A stretch of 64,000 nt of DNA from Prescottella agglutinans (GCF_004011865.1 NZ_RKLP01000012.1:171201-235200), one strand, 5' to 3'; positions 54,743 through 63,642 are shown, numbered from the stretch's first letter. Made by a program: numbers and translations. Notes: a model not told the origin generated them from the sequence alone.

Positions 54743-55440
54743 GTCGGCCCCCGCAGGACGAAACCGACGCCGCGGACGGTGTGCACCAGCCGGGGTGTGC
54801 CGTCGGCCTCGAACTTGCGGCGCAGGTAGCCGACGAACACGTCGACCACGTTGGTGTCGGCGACGAAGTCGTACCCCCACACCAGGTCCAGCAGCCGTTC
54901 TCGACTCAGCACGACACCGGCGTTCCGGGCCAGCACCTCGATCAGTTCGAACTCCCGCTTGGTGAGCGGAATCTCGTTGTCGCCCAACCAGACACGTCGG
55001 CCGGCGACGTCCACCGACAGTGGGCCGACGACGATCGGGGGATCGGTCACCGTCCCGGCGGCCGTCGTCGAGCGGCGGCGGAGCATTGCGCGGATCCGGG
55101 CGACGAGTTCGGCGAGGACGAACGGCTTGACGAGGTAGTCGTCGGCGCCGGACTCGAGGCCCGCGATGCGGTCGTCGACCGAACTGCGCGCGCTCAGGAC
55201 GCAGATCGGGACGTCGTTGCCGGCCGCGCGCAGCGACGTGACCACCCCGGTGCCGTCGAGGACGGGCATGTTCATGTCGAGCACCACGGCGTCGGGGGTG
55301 GTGTCGGCGACCACCCGCAGCGCGACCGCACCGTCGGACGCGGTCCGGACGGTGAATCCGGACAGCCGCAGGCCACGTTCGAGTGAGGCCAGCACATCCG
55401 GGTCGTCGTCCACGACCAGAACGGTTGCGGTTGCGGTCAC
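54739..55440 (-). CDS. prrA: Two-component response regulator
   Basis: A 233-aa OmpR-type regulator: receiver domain with Asp 55 ([12 protein letters not shown]) and Lys 105 (DDYLVKPF); winged-helix DNA-binding domain with [34 protein letters not shown] and [13 protein letters not shown]. Matches PrrA (Rv0903c), essential in M. tuberculosis. GTG start with CACAAT 6 nt upstream, so leaderless. Cotranscribed with prrB and the large membrane protein. Confidence 0.9.
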   Translation of the reverse strand: MTATATVLVVDDDPDVLASLERGLRLSGFTVRTASDGAVALRVVADTTPDAVVLDMNMPVLDGTGVVTSLRAAGNDVPICVLSARSSVDDRIAGLESGADDYLVKPFVLAELVARIRAMLRRRSTTAAGTVTDPPIVVGPLSVDVAGRRVWLGDNEIPLTKREFELIEVLARNAGVVLSRERLLDLVWGYDFVADTNVVDVFVGYLRRKFEADGTPRLVHTVRGVGFVLRGPT

Positions 55441-55484
55441 GTGAGCATTGTGCCCGGTGAGCGGTCCGGATCCGTGCATGCTCG

Positions 55485-55940
55485 TCACCGATCCGCGTCC
55501 GGCGACGACTGCCGTCGTTGCCGCGTGACGATGACGTCGGCGACCCGGACGAAGGCGTCGAGGTCGGCCGCGGGGACCCCGTCGAACAGTTCCCGCGCGG
55601 CCTGCTCGCGCAGGTGCTGGATGCGCCGCGCGTCGGTGCGGCCCTGCTCGGTGAGGGTCACGATGTGCGCCCGGCGGTCGGTGGGATGGGCGCCGCGGCG
55701 CAGGTGGCCGGACTGCTCGAGCGCGTCGACCAGCGCGGTGACCTGTCGGGTGCTGCACCGCAGGACCTTCGCCAGCTCGCGCTGGGTCATCGGCGGATTC
55801 TCGAGCACGCACAACAGCGCTCGGGTGCGCGCGGTCGTCAGGCCGAAGATGCGGGCCCCCGCCGTGATGGATGTCGACAGGTGCTCGGCCAGGAGGTAGG
55901 CGCGGCCGAGGGCATCGCTGATGTCGGGCGTGTCGGGCAC
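55485..55940 (-). CDS. MarR-family transcriptional regulator
   Basis: A 151-aa winged-helix protein: [65 protein letters not shown] is the MarR module. GTG start; TAGCAT lies 7 nt upstream (55948-55953), so leaderless. A perfect 7-1-7 palindrome lies just beyond (55961-55975), likely its operator. Divergent from nothing; the FAH-family gene on the same strand ends 57 bp upstream. Confidence 0.85.
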   Translation of the reverse strand: MPDTPDISDALGRAYLLAEHLSTSITAGARIFGLTTARTRALLCVLENPPMTQRELAKVLRCSTRQVTALVDALEQSGHLRRGAHPTDRRAHIVTLTEQGRTDARRIQHLREQAARELFDGVPAADLDAFVRVADVIVTRQRRQSSPDADR

Positions 55941-55960
55941 GGCAGTGATGCTAATTCATT

Positions 55961-55975
55961 GTGAACACTGTTCAC
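55961..55975. promoter_or_regulatory. MarR operator candidate GTGAACACTGTTCAC
   Basis: A perfect 7-1-7 palindrome 20 bp before the MarR start, overlapping its expected -35 region. Autoregulation is inferred. Confidence 0.6.
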
Positions 55976-55996
55976 GAACCGTGCCCGACGGTCCGG

Positions 55997-56836
55997 CTAC
56001 TGCATGCAGCGCTGCACCAGGGCGCCGATGCCCTCGATTCGGCTGGTCACGACGTTGCCCGGGGCGAGGAACCGTTGCGGGTCGCGACCGACGCCCACGC
56101 CCGCCGGGGTCCCGGTGAAGACGAGGTCGCCGGGGCGCAGCGTGCACACCGCCGAAAGGTGCGCGATCAGTTCGGCGACGGGGAACATCATCTGGGCGGT
56201 GCGGCCGGACTGGACCATCTCGCCGTCGATCTCGCACTCGATCGCGAGGTCGTTCGGGTCGGCGAACTCGTCCGGGGTCACCAGCCAGGGGCCGGTCGCG
56301 CCGAAGCCCGGGAACGACTTGGCGAGCGAGAACTGCGGAGCCGGCCCGGCCATCTGGGACGTCCGCTCCGAGAAGTCCTGTCCGACGGTGAGTCCTGCGA
56401 CGTGGTTCCAGGCGTCGGCGACGCCGACGTTCGTGGCCTCGCGGCCGATGACGGCGACCAACTCCACCTCCCAGTCGACCGTGTCGGTGGGCAGCGTCAG
56501 GTCGGTCTCGGGACCGGTGAGGCAGCTCGCGAACTTGGTGAAGGTGGGCGGTGCGTCGGGCGCGGCCAGGCCGGTCTCGGCAGCGTGGTCGCGGTAGTTG
56601 AGCCCGATCGCGAACACCTGGCTCGGCGTCGGTGACGGTGCCCCGAGGTCGCGGGAGGCGAAGGTCTCGCCGGCGCCGCTGCCGAGGACGCTCGCGGCCC
56701 AGGCGGTGAACGCCGACCACTCGGCGTAGACCGAGGCCGGGTCGGGGCCGAAGCGGCCGGAACTCGCGGTGTGGATGTCGATCGCCCGGTCGTCGTCGAC
56801 GAGGACGGCTCGTCCGGAGAGGTTGGCCACGCGCAT
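55997..56836 (-). CDS. Fumarylacetoacetate hydrolase-family protein
   Basis: A 279-aa FAH-fold enzyme: IGLNYRDHAAETGLAAPDAPPTFTKFASCLTGPETDLTLP, DWEVELVAVIGREATNV, VGQDFSERTSQM, FVAGFGATGPWLVTPDE-like block SFPGFGATGPWLVTPDEF, IECEIDGEMVQSGRTAQMMFPV and DLVFTGTPAGVGVGRDP. The metal site Glu/Asp pattern (E..E..D in VELVAVI, EIDG) is present. Cleaves C-C bonds in acylpyruvates or fumarylacetoacetate-like compounds. Divergent from a GntR regulator that probably controls it. Confidence 0.85.
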   Translation of the reverse strand: MRVANLSGRAVLVDDDRAIDIHTASSGRFGPDPASVYAEWSAFTAWAASVLGSGAGETFASRDLGAPSPTPSQVFAIGLNYRDHAAETGLAAPDAPPTFTKFASCLTGPETDLTLPTDTVDWEVELVAVIGREATNVGVADAWNHVAGLTVGQDFSERTSQMAGPAPQFSLAKSFPGFGATGPWLVTPDEFADPNDLAIECEIDGEMVQSGRTAQMMFPVAELIAHLSAVCTLRPGDLVFTGTPAGVGVGRDPQRFLAPGNVVTSRIEGIGALVQRCMQ

Positions 56837-56919
56837 GGTTCGGGTCCTGTCGTCGTCGGGTGGGGAGGTGCCGACCAGTAGACCCGATGAATATCGGAAA
56901 AGCAATATAATTTCGAAAC

Positions 56920-56948
56920 TTGACTCCCGATTCGGAACGGCCTGTACT
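56920..56948 (+). promoter_or_regulatory. Promoter of the GntR gene
   Basis: -35 TTGACT (56920-56925), 17-bp spacer, -10 TGTACT (56943-56948), with the ATG 6 nt later, so the transcript would be leaderless. A TATAAT hexamer also lies at 56906-56911 in this AT-rich gap. Confidence 0.55.
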
Positions 56949-56954
56949 GGCCGC

Positions 56955-57617
56955 ATGGCACGAGCGACCGGCACCCGCGCAGACGAGATCCACGCGCGGC
57001 TGCGCGCCGACATCCTCGGCGGCGTGCTCACCCCGGGCGAGAAGCTCGCCTTCGGGCAGTTGCAGGCGCGCTACGACGTGAGCACCGGCGTGCTGCGGGA
57101 GGTGCTGCCGCGACTGGTCGAGCAGGGGCTGGCGGTCTCCGAGGCCCAACTCGGGTTCCGGGTCGTACCGGTGTCGGTCCCGGATCTGCTGGAGCTCACC
57201 GAGACCCGGGTGTTCGTCGAGTCGGAGGCGTTGCGGCGGTCGATCGCGCACGGCGACGTCGAATGGGAGTCCGCGGTCCTGGCCGCGCGGCACCTGCTCT
57301 CGAGGACCCCGTCGGTGGACGCCGACGGCCGCGTCGCCGAGGGGTGGCTCACCGCTCACAGCAGCTTCCACGGCGTCCTGCTCCGGGCCTGCCCCAACAC
57401 CCGACTCGTCCGGATCGCCGAGTCGCTGCGGGACGTCTCGGAGGTGTACCGCTGCTGGAGCGGGCGCGCCGCGGAGGCGTCGACCCGGGACGTCGACGCC
57501 GAGCACCGGCGCATCGCGGCCGCCGCGGTCGATCGCGACGCCGATCTCGCGGTGGAGGAACTTCGCCGGCACATCGAGTTGACGACGGATCTGCTCATCG
57601 CGGGAGTCGACAGGTGA
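56955..57617 (+). CDS. GntR-family (FCD domain) regulator
   Basis: A 220-aa regulator. Winged helix residues about 8-70: DEIHARLRADILGGVLTPGEKLAFGQLQARYDVSTGVLREVLPRLVEQGLAV. FCD domain: ETRVFVESEALRRSIAHG, AHSSFHGVLLRACPNTRLVRIAESL, VDAEHRRIAAAAVDRDADLAVEELRRHIEL, with the metal-binding His/Asp pattern. Likely represses itself and the divergent FAH-family gene in response to an acid intermediate. Its stop overlaps the BlaI gene start (GTGA). Confidence 0.85.
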   Translation: MARATGTRADEIHARLRADILGGVLTPGEKLAFGQLQARYDVSTGVLREVLPRLVEQGLAVSEAQLGFRVVPVSVPDLLELTETRVFVESEALRRSIAHGDVEWESAVLAARHLLSRTPSVDADGRVAEGWLTAHSSFHGVLLRACPNTRLVRIAESLRDVSEVYRCWSGRAAEASTRDVDAEHRRIAAAAVDRDADLAVEELRRHIELTTDLLIAGVDR

Positions 57618-57991
57618 TCGGGCTGGGCGAACTCGAGACCGCAGTGATGGATGTGTTGTGGAACGCCGACGAACCGGTGCGGGTCCGGGACGTGATGGAT
57701 CGGCTGCAGCCGCCACGGTCGCTCGCGTACACCACCGTGATGACGGTGCTGGACAACCTGCACACCAAGGGCATGGTGTCCCGGCGCCGGGTCGGGCGGG
57801 CGTACCGGTACCTGGCGACCCGGAGTCGGGAGGAGACGGCGGCCGACCTGGTTCGTCAGGTGCTGCGGTCGAGCGGCGACCCCGAGCGGGTCATGCTGCA
57901 CTTCGCCAACTCTGCGAGTGACGACGAGTCGCGGATCCTGCGCAGGGCGGCCCGAAGGACGCAGGCCCGGCGGCGGGACGAGGATCGATGA
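57614..57991 (+). CDS. BlaI/MecI/CopY-family repressor
   Basis: A 125-aa winged-helix repressor: GLGELETAVMDVLWNADEPVRVRDVMDRLQPPRSLAYTTVMTVLDNLHTKGMVSRRRVGRAYRYLAT matches BlaI, ending in a dimerisation helix. It overlaps both neighbours (GTGA with GntR, ATGA with the M56 peptidase). In the classical system the membrane protease cleaves or inactivates the repressor when cell-wall stress is sensed. Candidate operators lie at 59031-59074, between the peptidase and the DsbA gene. Confidence 0.85.
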   Translation: MIGLGELETAVMDVLWNADEPVRVRDVMDRLQPPRSLAYTTVMTVLDNLHTKGMVSRRRVGRAYRYLATRSREETAADLVRQVLRSSGDPERVMLHFANSASDDESRILRRAARRTQARRRDEDR

Positions 57992-58932
57992 TCGCCGCGG
58001 TCGGTCTGCTCGCCGCGGCGGGCGTGCTCGGATTCCTCGCGCCGCGATGGCTCGATCGGCTCGCCGACCCGCGCCGTGATCCGCGGGTTGTGCTCGGGGC
58101 CTGGCTCGCCTCGCAGGCGATGTTCGTCGGCGTGATCGCCGCGGTACCGATCGTGCTGTGGGTCCGGCCCGGCGAACGCTGGCACATCCTTCCGTCCGCG
58201 ACGCTGGTGTGCGCCCAATCCTTACGCGAAAGCGGCACTGTTCCATGGTTCTTCGTGCTCGAGGCGGCGATCTGCGCCGCCGCGCTGGCGGCGATCGTGC
58301 GGATCGTGGTCGTCGTCTCCCGCAGGCTGCTCCGGTATCGCCGGATCACCGACGAGCACGCGTGGACGCTGCGCCTGGTGGGGCGCCGCGACCCGGCCGA
58401 GGCCGACGACGTGTACCACCTGCACGGACATCGCTTCGCGGCGTACAGCATCGGCGGCCGGGAACCGGCGATCGCGCTCGGCGCGGGTCTCGCAAGCCTT
58501 GCCCCCGGCGCCAGGGACGCGGTACTGGCTCACGAGCGCGCCCATCTTCGCGGCCGCCATCACGCTCTGGTGGCCTGGGCCGACGCACTCGCCGCCGCGC
58601 TGTCGATCGTTCCACTCGCCCGGGTGGGGGCGATCTGGATCCGGATACTGGTGGAGCTGTCCGCGGATCGTCACGCCGCGGCGATGTGTGGACCGGGGGC
58701 CGTGTGCGATGCGCTCGGGAGCTGTTCCGGCGCAGGTCGATCCGGTTCGATGCCGACCGGGAGTCATCTCGAGGACCGCGCGGCCTGGCTGGCGGCGGCG
58801 CGTGTTCCGCATCGCGGGATGCGGTGTGTGCACTATCCGCTCGCGCTGACGGTGTCCGCGTTGCCGGTGCTCGTCAGCGTCTCGTCGGTGATGGCGGCGT
58901 TCGTCGCCTACTGCGCGGTGCGGTCCGGGTGA
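57988..58932 (+). CDS. M56-type membrane metallopeptidase (BlaR1-like sensor)
   Basis: A 314-aa protein with several helices (e.g. FFVLEAAICAAALAAIVRIVVVV) and the zinc motif HERAHLRGRHH (His 182, Glu 183, His 186, HExxH form), followed by further helix SAWADALAAALSIVPLA and ELSADRHAAAMCG with the third zinc ligand. It has no penicillin-binding sensor domain, as in many actinobacterial BlaR-like proteins. Translationally coupled to the BlaI-type repressor gene. Likely cleaves or inactivates that repressor. Confidence 0.8.
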   Translation: MIAAVGLLAAAGVLGFLAPRWLDRLADPRRDPRVVLGAWLASQAMFVGVIAAVPIVLWVRPGERWHILPSATLVCAQSLRESGTVPWFFVLEAAICAAALAAIVRIVVVVSRRLLRYRRITDEHAWTLRLVGRRDPAEADDVYHLHGHRFAAYSIGGREPAIALGAGLASLAPGARDAVLAHERAHLRGRHHALVAWADALAAALSIVPLARVGAIWIRILVELSADRHAAAMCGPGAVCDALGSCSGAGRSGSMPTGSHLEDRAAWLAAARVPHRGMRCVHYPLALTVSALPVLVSVSSVMAAFVAYCAVRSG

Positions 58933-59030
58933 CGCGACCCGCCGTGCGGTCCCGCCTCTTCTGAAAGCGCTCTGTCGCCTGAACTTTCGAGCGGTACCCG
59001 CACCTCTCTCCGTTGCCGGGGCCCCCTTCG

Positions 59031-59051
59031 ACTACTAAGGACCTTAGTAGT
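59031..59051. promoter_or_regulatory. BlaI-type operator, perfect 10-1-10 palindrome
   Basis: ACTACTAAGG and CCTTAGTAGT flank one A. The TACTA-type arms resemble known BlaI sites in actinobacteria. It lies 50 bp before the DsbA-like gene. Confidence 0.7.
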
Positions 59052-59057
59052 TCTATG

Positions 59058-59074
59058 TACTATCACCGATAGTA
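59058..59074. promoter_or_regulatory. Second BlaI-type operator, 7-3-7 palindrome
   Basis: TACTATC and GATAGTA with ACC between, next to the first operator and 27 bp before the DsbA start, so repressor could bind both sites cooperatively. Confidence 0.6.
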
Positions 59075-59100
59075 GTAAGGGTGACGGGACGGAGGATCGG

Positions 59101-59832
59101 GTGACGCCGAGGAGTGGATTGTTCGGGATCAAGCGGGACGTGTGGTTGCTGGGCGTCCTCGGCGTCGTCGCGCTGCTGGTGGTGGGGTTCCTGGTGATCG
59201 ATCGAGCGGGGAACTCGAGTGAGACATCGTCGGCGGCGGACGCGTCGGCGGAGGAACTCGAGCCGAGTATCGGGCCGGTCGGGGACATGTCGCGGCGGAA
59301 GGACGGAGATCCGTTGGCGCGCGGGCCGGTCGATGCGCCGGTGGTGCTGGTCGTGTACTCCGATTACCGCTGCCCGTTCTGCGCCAAGTTCAGCCGGGAC
59401 ACCGAGCGGCAACTGGTCGAGAAGTACGTCGACGCGGGCGTCCTGCGCATCGAGTGGCGGGATCTCCCCCTCTTCGGTGAGCAGTCCATGGCCGCCGCGC
59501 GTGCCGGACGGGCCGCGGCCGCGCAGGGGAAGTTCTGGGAGTTCAACTCCGCGTTGTACGCCTCGGCTCCGGACCGTGGGCATCCCGACCTGAGCGCGGC
59601 GGCACTGCGGGGGTTCGCGGAACGAGCAGGTGTTCCGGACCTGGACCGGTTCGCGGGTGACGCCGCCGATTCCGCGCTGGACGAGGACATCGCCGCCGAC
59701 GTGCTCGAGGCCAACGTGATCGGAGTGTCGAGCACGCCGTCGTTCGTCATCGACGGATACCCGATCCTCGGTGCGCAGCCACTGTCCGTCTTCGAGCAGG
59801 TGATCGCGAAGGCCGGCGGGACACAGCCGTGA
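59101..59832 (+). CDS. DsbA-family membrane-anchored thiol oxidoreductase
   Basis: A 243-aa protein: cytoplasmic basic start, one helix (WLLGVLGVVALLVVGFLVI), an acidic linker, then thioredoxin-fold VVLVVYSDYRCPFCAKFSRDTERQL with CPFC (Cys 91, Cys 94) and STPSFVIDG with the cis-proline. GTG start after GGAGG. It forms disulfides in exported proteins and is coupled (GTGA) to the CcdA-like gene that would recycle electrons. Preceded by the BlaI-like palindromes. Confidence 0.85.
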   Translation: MTPRSGLFGIKRDVWLLGVLGVVALLVVGFLVIDRAGNSSETSSAADASAEELEPSIGPVGDMSRRKDGDPLARGPVDAPVVLVVYSDYRCPFCAKFSRDTERQLVEKYVDAGVLRIEWRDLPLFGEQSMAAARAGRAAAAQGKFWEFNSALYASAPDRGHPDLSAAALRGFAERAGVPDLDRFAGDAADSALDEDIAADVLEANVIGVSSTPSFVIDGYPILGAQPLSVFEQVIAKAGGTQP

Positions 59833-60689
59833 CGGACATCGGACTGCTCGGCGCCCTGCTCGGCGGTCTACTCTCTCTGGTCAGTCCCTGCTCGGCGCTG
59901 CTGCTCCCGTCCTTCTTCGCGTACGCGTTCGACGGTGTCGGGCGCCTCGCCACCCGGACGGCGCTGTTCTACGCCGGCCTCGCGACGGTGCTGATCCCGC
60001 TCGGTGCAGGGCTCGGCGCGATGGGGTCGCTGCTGACCCGGCACCGGGAGACGGTGACGACGGTCAGTGGGCTGGTGCTGATCGTGTTCGGTGTCGCCAC
60101 GGTGTTCGGAAAGGGCTTCGCGTTCGCCCCGGCCCAGCGTGCCGCCGGTTCGGTCCGGGTCTCCGGCGCGGCCTCCGTCTTCGCTCTCGGCGCGGTGTAC
60201 GGGTTCGCCGGGTTCTGCTCGGGGCCGCTGCTCGGCAGCGTGCTCACGATCGCAGTGGCGGGTGGCGGTGCGGGGTACGGCGGGCTGCTGATGGCGGTCT
60301 ACGCGTTGGGGATGACGGTTCCGCTCTTCGTGCTGGCGTTGCTGTGGGATCGCTTCGATCTGGGCCGCCGACGGTGGCTGCGGGGCCGGGAGTTGACCCT
60401 CGGGCCGGTGCACGCGCACACCACCTCGCTGGTGTCCGGGCTGCTGTTCGTGGCGATCGGCGTGCTCTTCCTGGTCACCGACGGCACCGCCAACCTCGGC
60501 GGTGTCATGGGTGTGGACGAACAGTTCTCGCTCCAGGTGACCCTCGGCGACTGGGCGAATCGTGTGTCCGACGCGGGCATCGTGCTCTCGGTGGTGCTGG
60601 TGCTCTTCGTGGTGGTGGCGGTCCGGGTGGTGCGTCGGCGCCGGGCGGAGTCGCGGCAGTCGGAGTCGGGCGGCGGCGGCGACGCCTGA
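59829..60689 (+). CDS. CcdA/DsbD-type membrane thiol-redox protein
   Basis: A 286-aa protein of about eight helices; SLVSPCSALLLPSF and GFAGFCSGPLLGSV carry the conserved cysteines of the CcdA core in two halves. It shuttles electrons across the membrane to exported thiol-redox partners. Coupled to the DsbA-like gene by GTGA. A long basic tail (RVVRRRRAESRQSESG) is cytosolic. Confidence 0.85.
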   Translation: MTDIGLLGALLGGLLSLVSPCSALLLPSFFAYAFDGVGRLATRTALFYAGLATVLIPLGAGLGAMGSLLTRHRETVTTVSGLVLIVFGVATVFGKGFAFAPAQRAAGSVRVSGAASVFALGAVYGFAGFCSGPLLGSVLTIAVAGGGAGYGGLLMAVYALGMTVPLFVLALLWDRFDLGRRRWLRGRELTLGPVHAHTTSLVSGLLFVAIGVLFLVTDGTANLGGVMGVDEQFSLQVTLGDWANRVSDAGIVLSVVLVLFVVVAVRVVRRRRAESRQSESGGGGDA

Positions 60690-60737
60690 ACTACCGTGGG
60701 AGTGCGCGCCGCGCGCACGACCGACCAGGAGGACGCC

Positions 60738-62069
60738 TTGACCGAATCGCTCGTCTGGTTCCGGCGCGACCTGCGCGTGGGGGATCTGCCCACGCTGAGC
60801 GCGGCGGGGGAGCGGGCGCTAGGCCTGTTCGTGCTCGACGACCGACTGCTCGGACCGTCGGGCGGCCCGCGACGAGACTTCCTGTACCGCAGCCTGTCCG
60901 CGCTCGACGAGCAACTCGCCGGCCGCCTGCTCGTGGTGCGCGGGAACCCGGTCGAGGTGGTGCCCCGAATCACGAAATCGATTGGTGCGCAAGAAGTGCA
61001 CATCAGTGCCGACTACGGGCCGTACGGGCGGGAGCGGGACGCCGCGGTCGCCGAGCGGGTGGATCTGGTGGCGACGGGGTCGCCGTACGCGGTCGCGCCG
61101 GGGCGGGTGACGAAGGACGACGGCACCCCGTACAAGGTGTTCACCCCGTGGTTCAAGCGGTGGCTCGACCACGGCTGGCGCGCGCCCGCCCGGACCGGCG
61201 CGGACACGCTCGACTGGATCGACCCCGACGACGTCGTCGAGGCGAAGGGGCGCACCGCGATTCCGGCGCCGTCGGCGCCCGGGCCCGCGGCCGGTGAGGC
61301 GGCGGCGCTGGCGCGGTGGCGGGAGTTCTGTCACGACGACCTTCTCCGCTACGACGACGAACGCGACCGCCCCGACCTCGACACCACCAGTCGGATGTCG
61401 GCGTACCTCAAGTTCGGCAGCATCCACCCGCGGACGATGCTCGCGGACCTCGCGGGCAGGCACAGCAGCGGCGCGCAGCAGTACCGCCGGCAACTGGCGT
61501 GGCGAGACTTCTACGCCGACATCCTGTTCCAGCGTCCGGACAGTGCCCGCCGCAACTACGACGCCAGGTTCGACGCGATGCGGCACGACGGCGGACGCGA
61601 CGCCGACGCCCTGTTCGCCGCGTGGTGCACCGGCCGCACCGGCTTCCCGATCGTCGACGCCGGGATGCGCCAACTGGTGGCGGAGGGGTGGATGCACAAC
61701 CGTGTACGGATGATCGTCGCGTCGTTCCTCGTCAAGGACCTCCACCTGCCGTGGTGGCGGGGTGCCCGGTACTTCATGCAGCACCTCGTCGACGGCGACC
61801 TCGCGTCGAACCAGCACGGCTGGCAGTGGACCGCCGGATCCGGGACCGACGCCGCGCCCTACTTCCGGGTGTTCAACCCGACCACTCAGGGCGAGAAGTT
61901 CGACCCCACCGGCGACTACGTCCGCCGGTGGGTGCCGGAACTGCGCGGGGTGGGCGGCAAGGCGGTCCACGCCCTGAAAGACTCCCGGCCGGAAGGGTAT
62001 CCGGAACCGGTGATCGACCACGCCGAGGAGCGGCGCGAGGCGCTGGCGCGGTACGGCGAACTGCGCTGA
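60738..62069 (+). CDS. phr: Deoxyribodipyrimidine photolyase
   Basis: A 443-aa cryptochrome/photolyase: LVWFRRDLRVGDLPTLSAA (antenna domain), YGPYGRERD, FGSIHPRTML, WRDFYADILF, ARFDAMRHDGGRDADALFAAWCTGRTGFPIVDAGMRQLVAEGWMHNRVRMIVASFLVKDLHLPWWRGARYFMQHLVDGDLASNQHGWQWTAGSGTDAAPYFRVFNP. It uses light and FAD to repair pyrimidine dimers. Start TTG 60738 follows AGGAGG by 6 nt; GTG 60696 in frame is an alternative. Confidence 0.9.
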   Translation: MTESLVWFRRDLRVGDLPTLSAAGERALGLFVLDDRLLGPSGGPRRDFLYRSLSALDEQLAGRLLVVRGNPVEVVPRITKSIGAQEVHISADYGPYGRERDAAVAERVDLVATGSPYAVAPGRVTKDDGTPYKVFTPWFKRWLDHGWRAPARTGADTLDWIDPDDVVEAKGRTAIPAPSAPGPAAGEAAALARWREFCHDDLLRYDDERDRPDLDTTSRMSAYLKFGSIHPRTMLADLAGRHSSGAQQYRRQLAWRDFYADILFQRPDSARRNYDARFDAMRHDGGRDADALFAAWCTGRTGFPIVDAGMRQLVAEGWMHNRVRMIVASFLVKDLHLPWWRGARYFMQHLVDGDLASNQHGWQWTAGSGTDAAPYFRVFNPTTQGEKFDPTGDYVRRWVPELRGVGGKAVHALKDSRPEGYPEPVIDHAEERREALARYGELR

Positions 62070-62079
62070 GGTATCCGCG

Positions 62080-63477
62080 TCACCGCCGGACGAAGTCCCC
62101 GGGGCGCCAGGTCCCGTCGAACGCGCTCTCCTGCGGACCGTAGATCCGGAGGTAGACGAACCAGGATCGTCCGGGAACCGTCTGCACCCACCGGTTCTCC
62201 GCTCCCGCTGGAGCATTGGGGCCGACGTACAGGGTCACCGTGTCCGAGCCGTCGTGGGGAACTTCGAACATCGATCGCAGGGCCGCACGGCCCTGATCGG
62301 CCTGGACCTGGGAGCGGGTCTGCGCGTCGTAGACGGTCAGCGACCAGAACAGTCCGGCCGGGACGGGCTGCGGGATCGTGAGCGTGTAGTCCACGCCGCC
62401 GTCGAGGTACTCGCCGGACACGTCCCGTGCCGCCAGCCAGTACAGCGAGCCGCCACCGACCTGCCGTCGGAACATCGCCGGGGACGCGACGATCGCCTGC
62501 GCGAACCAGCGGTCCCGGGCCTCGAGATCGAGTCCGGCCGGCGTCTCGAAGTCGGCGTTGTCCGGGACCAGGCCCGCCCACTCCCATGCGCGGTCCGGCC
62601 ATGCCACCCGGTCTGGACGTGTTCCGGAGAAGGCGGACACCAGCATCTGGTCCCGGCCGACGCGCGCCGCGCGCTCGAGGATCCAGGCCGTCCGGGGGTC
62701 GGGCGCGAAGGGTTCGCCCCTCCGGATGCCGAGTGTCGCGAGGAGTCCGTGCATCGGCCGGAACTCTTCCACCACCGGTTCGCGGTCGAGGATTCCGTGC
62801 AGGACCTCCCAGAACTGGAGATTGTCCTCCCACCGCAGGCACGTGCTGTCGAGCGGCTTGTCGGTGATGTCAACGAACTTCAGGACGTCGGACGCGGCGG
62901 CGCCGAGCCGGTGAACCTTCATCTCGCGCAGTGCGTTCAGGGCCCGGTCGATGTCGCCGCCCACCGGGAGTGCACGGATGGCCAGGAGCACCGTGAAGGA
63001 ATTCGACCGCCCCACGTGGTAGCCGGACGGGATGTCGCCGTCGTATCCGGGTGGGAGCACCAGGTGTCTGCCGCCCTTGCCCTCGTCGGGGCCGGGGATG
63101 CCCATGTCCATCACCCACCGCTGATGATGGTCGTCGACGAGGCCGATGTAGGGGCCGGCGGGCAGTTCGATCACCATCGGCCCGTCGGTCAGATCGAGTG
63201 CGGCAGCGCCGTACGGGGTGTCGGAGTTGAGCGTGAAGCCCACCTGCAGGGGGCCGGTCGACGCGATTCCCACGGCCTCGTTGTCGGCGATGCCGATCTC
63301 GCGGTTGCCGTTGAAGATTCCCTCCATCGAGACCGTCGGGTACCAGAACCGGTATGCGGTCACCGCTCGTTGGAAGTCCGCGTCGTAACGAGCCAGGTCT
63401 GCCGCCTCGGGTGTCGGGTAGCCGTCGTCGAAGTCGTAGGGGGCGTCGTTCCTTGCTTCCGAGTCCCGCAGCGTCAT
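62080..63477 (-). CDS. DUF1254/DUF1214-family protein
   Basis: A 465-aa soluble protein: YRFWYPTVSMEGIFNG, FTLNSDTPYGAAALDLTDGPMVIELPAGPYIGLVDDHHQRWVMDMGIPGPDEGKGGRHLVLPPGYDGDIPSGYHVGRSNSF is DUF1254; the C-terminal part (LYWLAARDVSGEYLDGGVDYTLTIPQPVPAGLFWSLTVYDAQTRS, ENRWVQTVPGRSWFVYLRIYGPQESAFDGTWRPGDF) is DUF1214. Common in Rhodococcus, often beside catabolic genes; function unknown. Divergent from an Old Yellow Enzyme gene. Confidence 0.85.
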   Translation of the reverse strand: MTLRDSEARNDAPYDFDDGYPTPEAADLARYDADFQRAVTAYRFWYPTVSMEGIFNGNREIGIADNEAVGIASTGPLQVGFTLNSDTPYGAAALDLTDGPMVIELPAGPYIGLVDDHHQRWVMDMGIPGPDEGKGGRHLVLPPGYDGDIPSGYHVGRSNSFTVLLAIRALPVGGDIDRALNALREMKVHRLGAAASDVLKFVDITDKPLDSTCLRWEDNLQFWEVLHGILDREPVVEEFRPMHGLLATLGIRRGEPFAPDPRTAWILERAARVGRDQMLVSAFSGTRPDRVAWPDRAWEWAGLVPDNADFETPAGLDLEARDRWFAQAIVASPAMFRRQVGGGSLYWLAARDVSGEYLDGGVDYTLTIPQPVPAGLFWSLTVYDAQTRSQVQADQGRAALRSMFEVPHDGSDTVTLYVGPNAPAGAENRWVQTVPGRSWFVYLRIYGPQESAFDGTWRPGDFVRR

Positions 63478-63610
63478 CGTGTTTCGTCCCGTCCGTCGAG
63501 TTCGAGTCGTCCTCCCGAATGAACCGCACCGACCGGTGCGCCGACATCACCCGCGCCGGGTGAACGGCCGCGCCGGGCGTCGATGTTTCCGTTCGGCGCA
63601 CCCGGCGAGC

Positions 63611-63642
63611 GGTGTCCAGATGTTTCCCAGTCAGTGGACACC
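63611..63642. promoter_or_regulatory. Inverted repeat GGTGTCCA/TGGACACC
   Basis: An 8-bp perfect inverted repeat with 16 nt between arms, in the gap between the DUF1254 gene and the Old Yellow Enzyme gene. TGGACA-type arms also occur in the TetR/MCE gap at 2062-2075. Possible operator. Confidence 0.4.
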
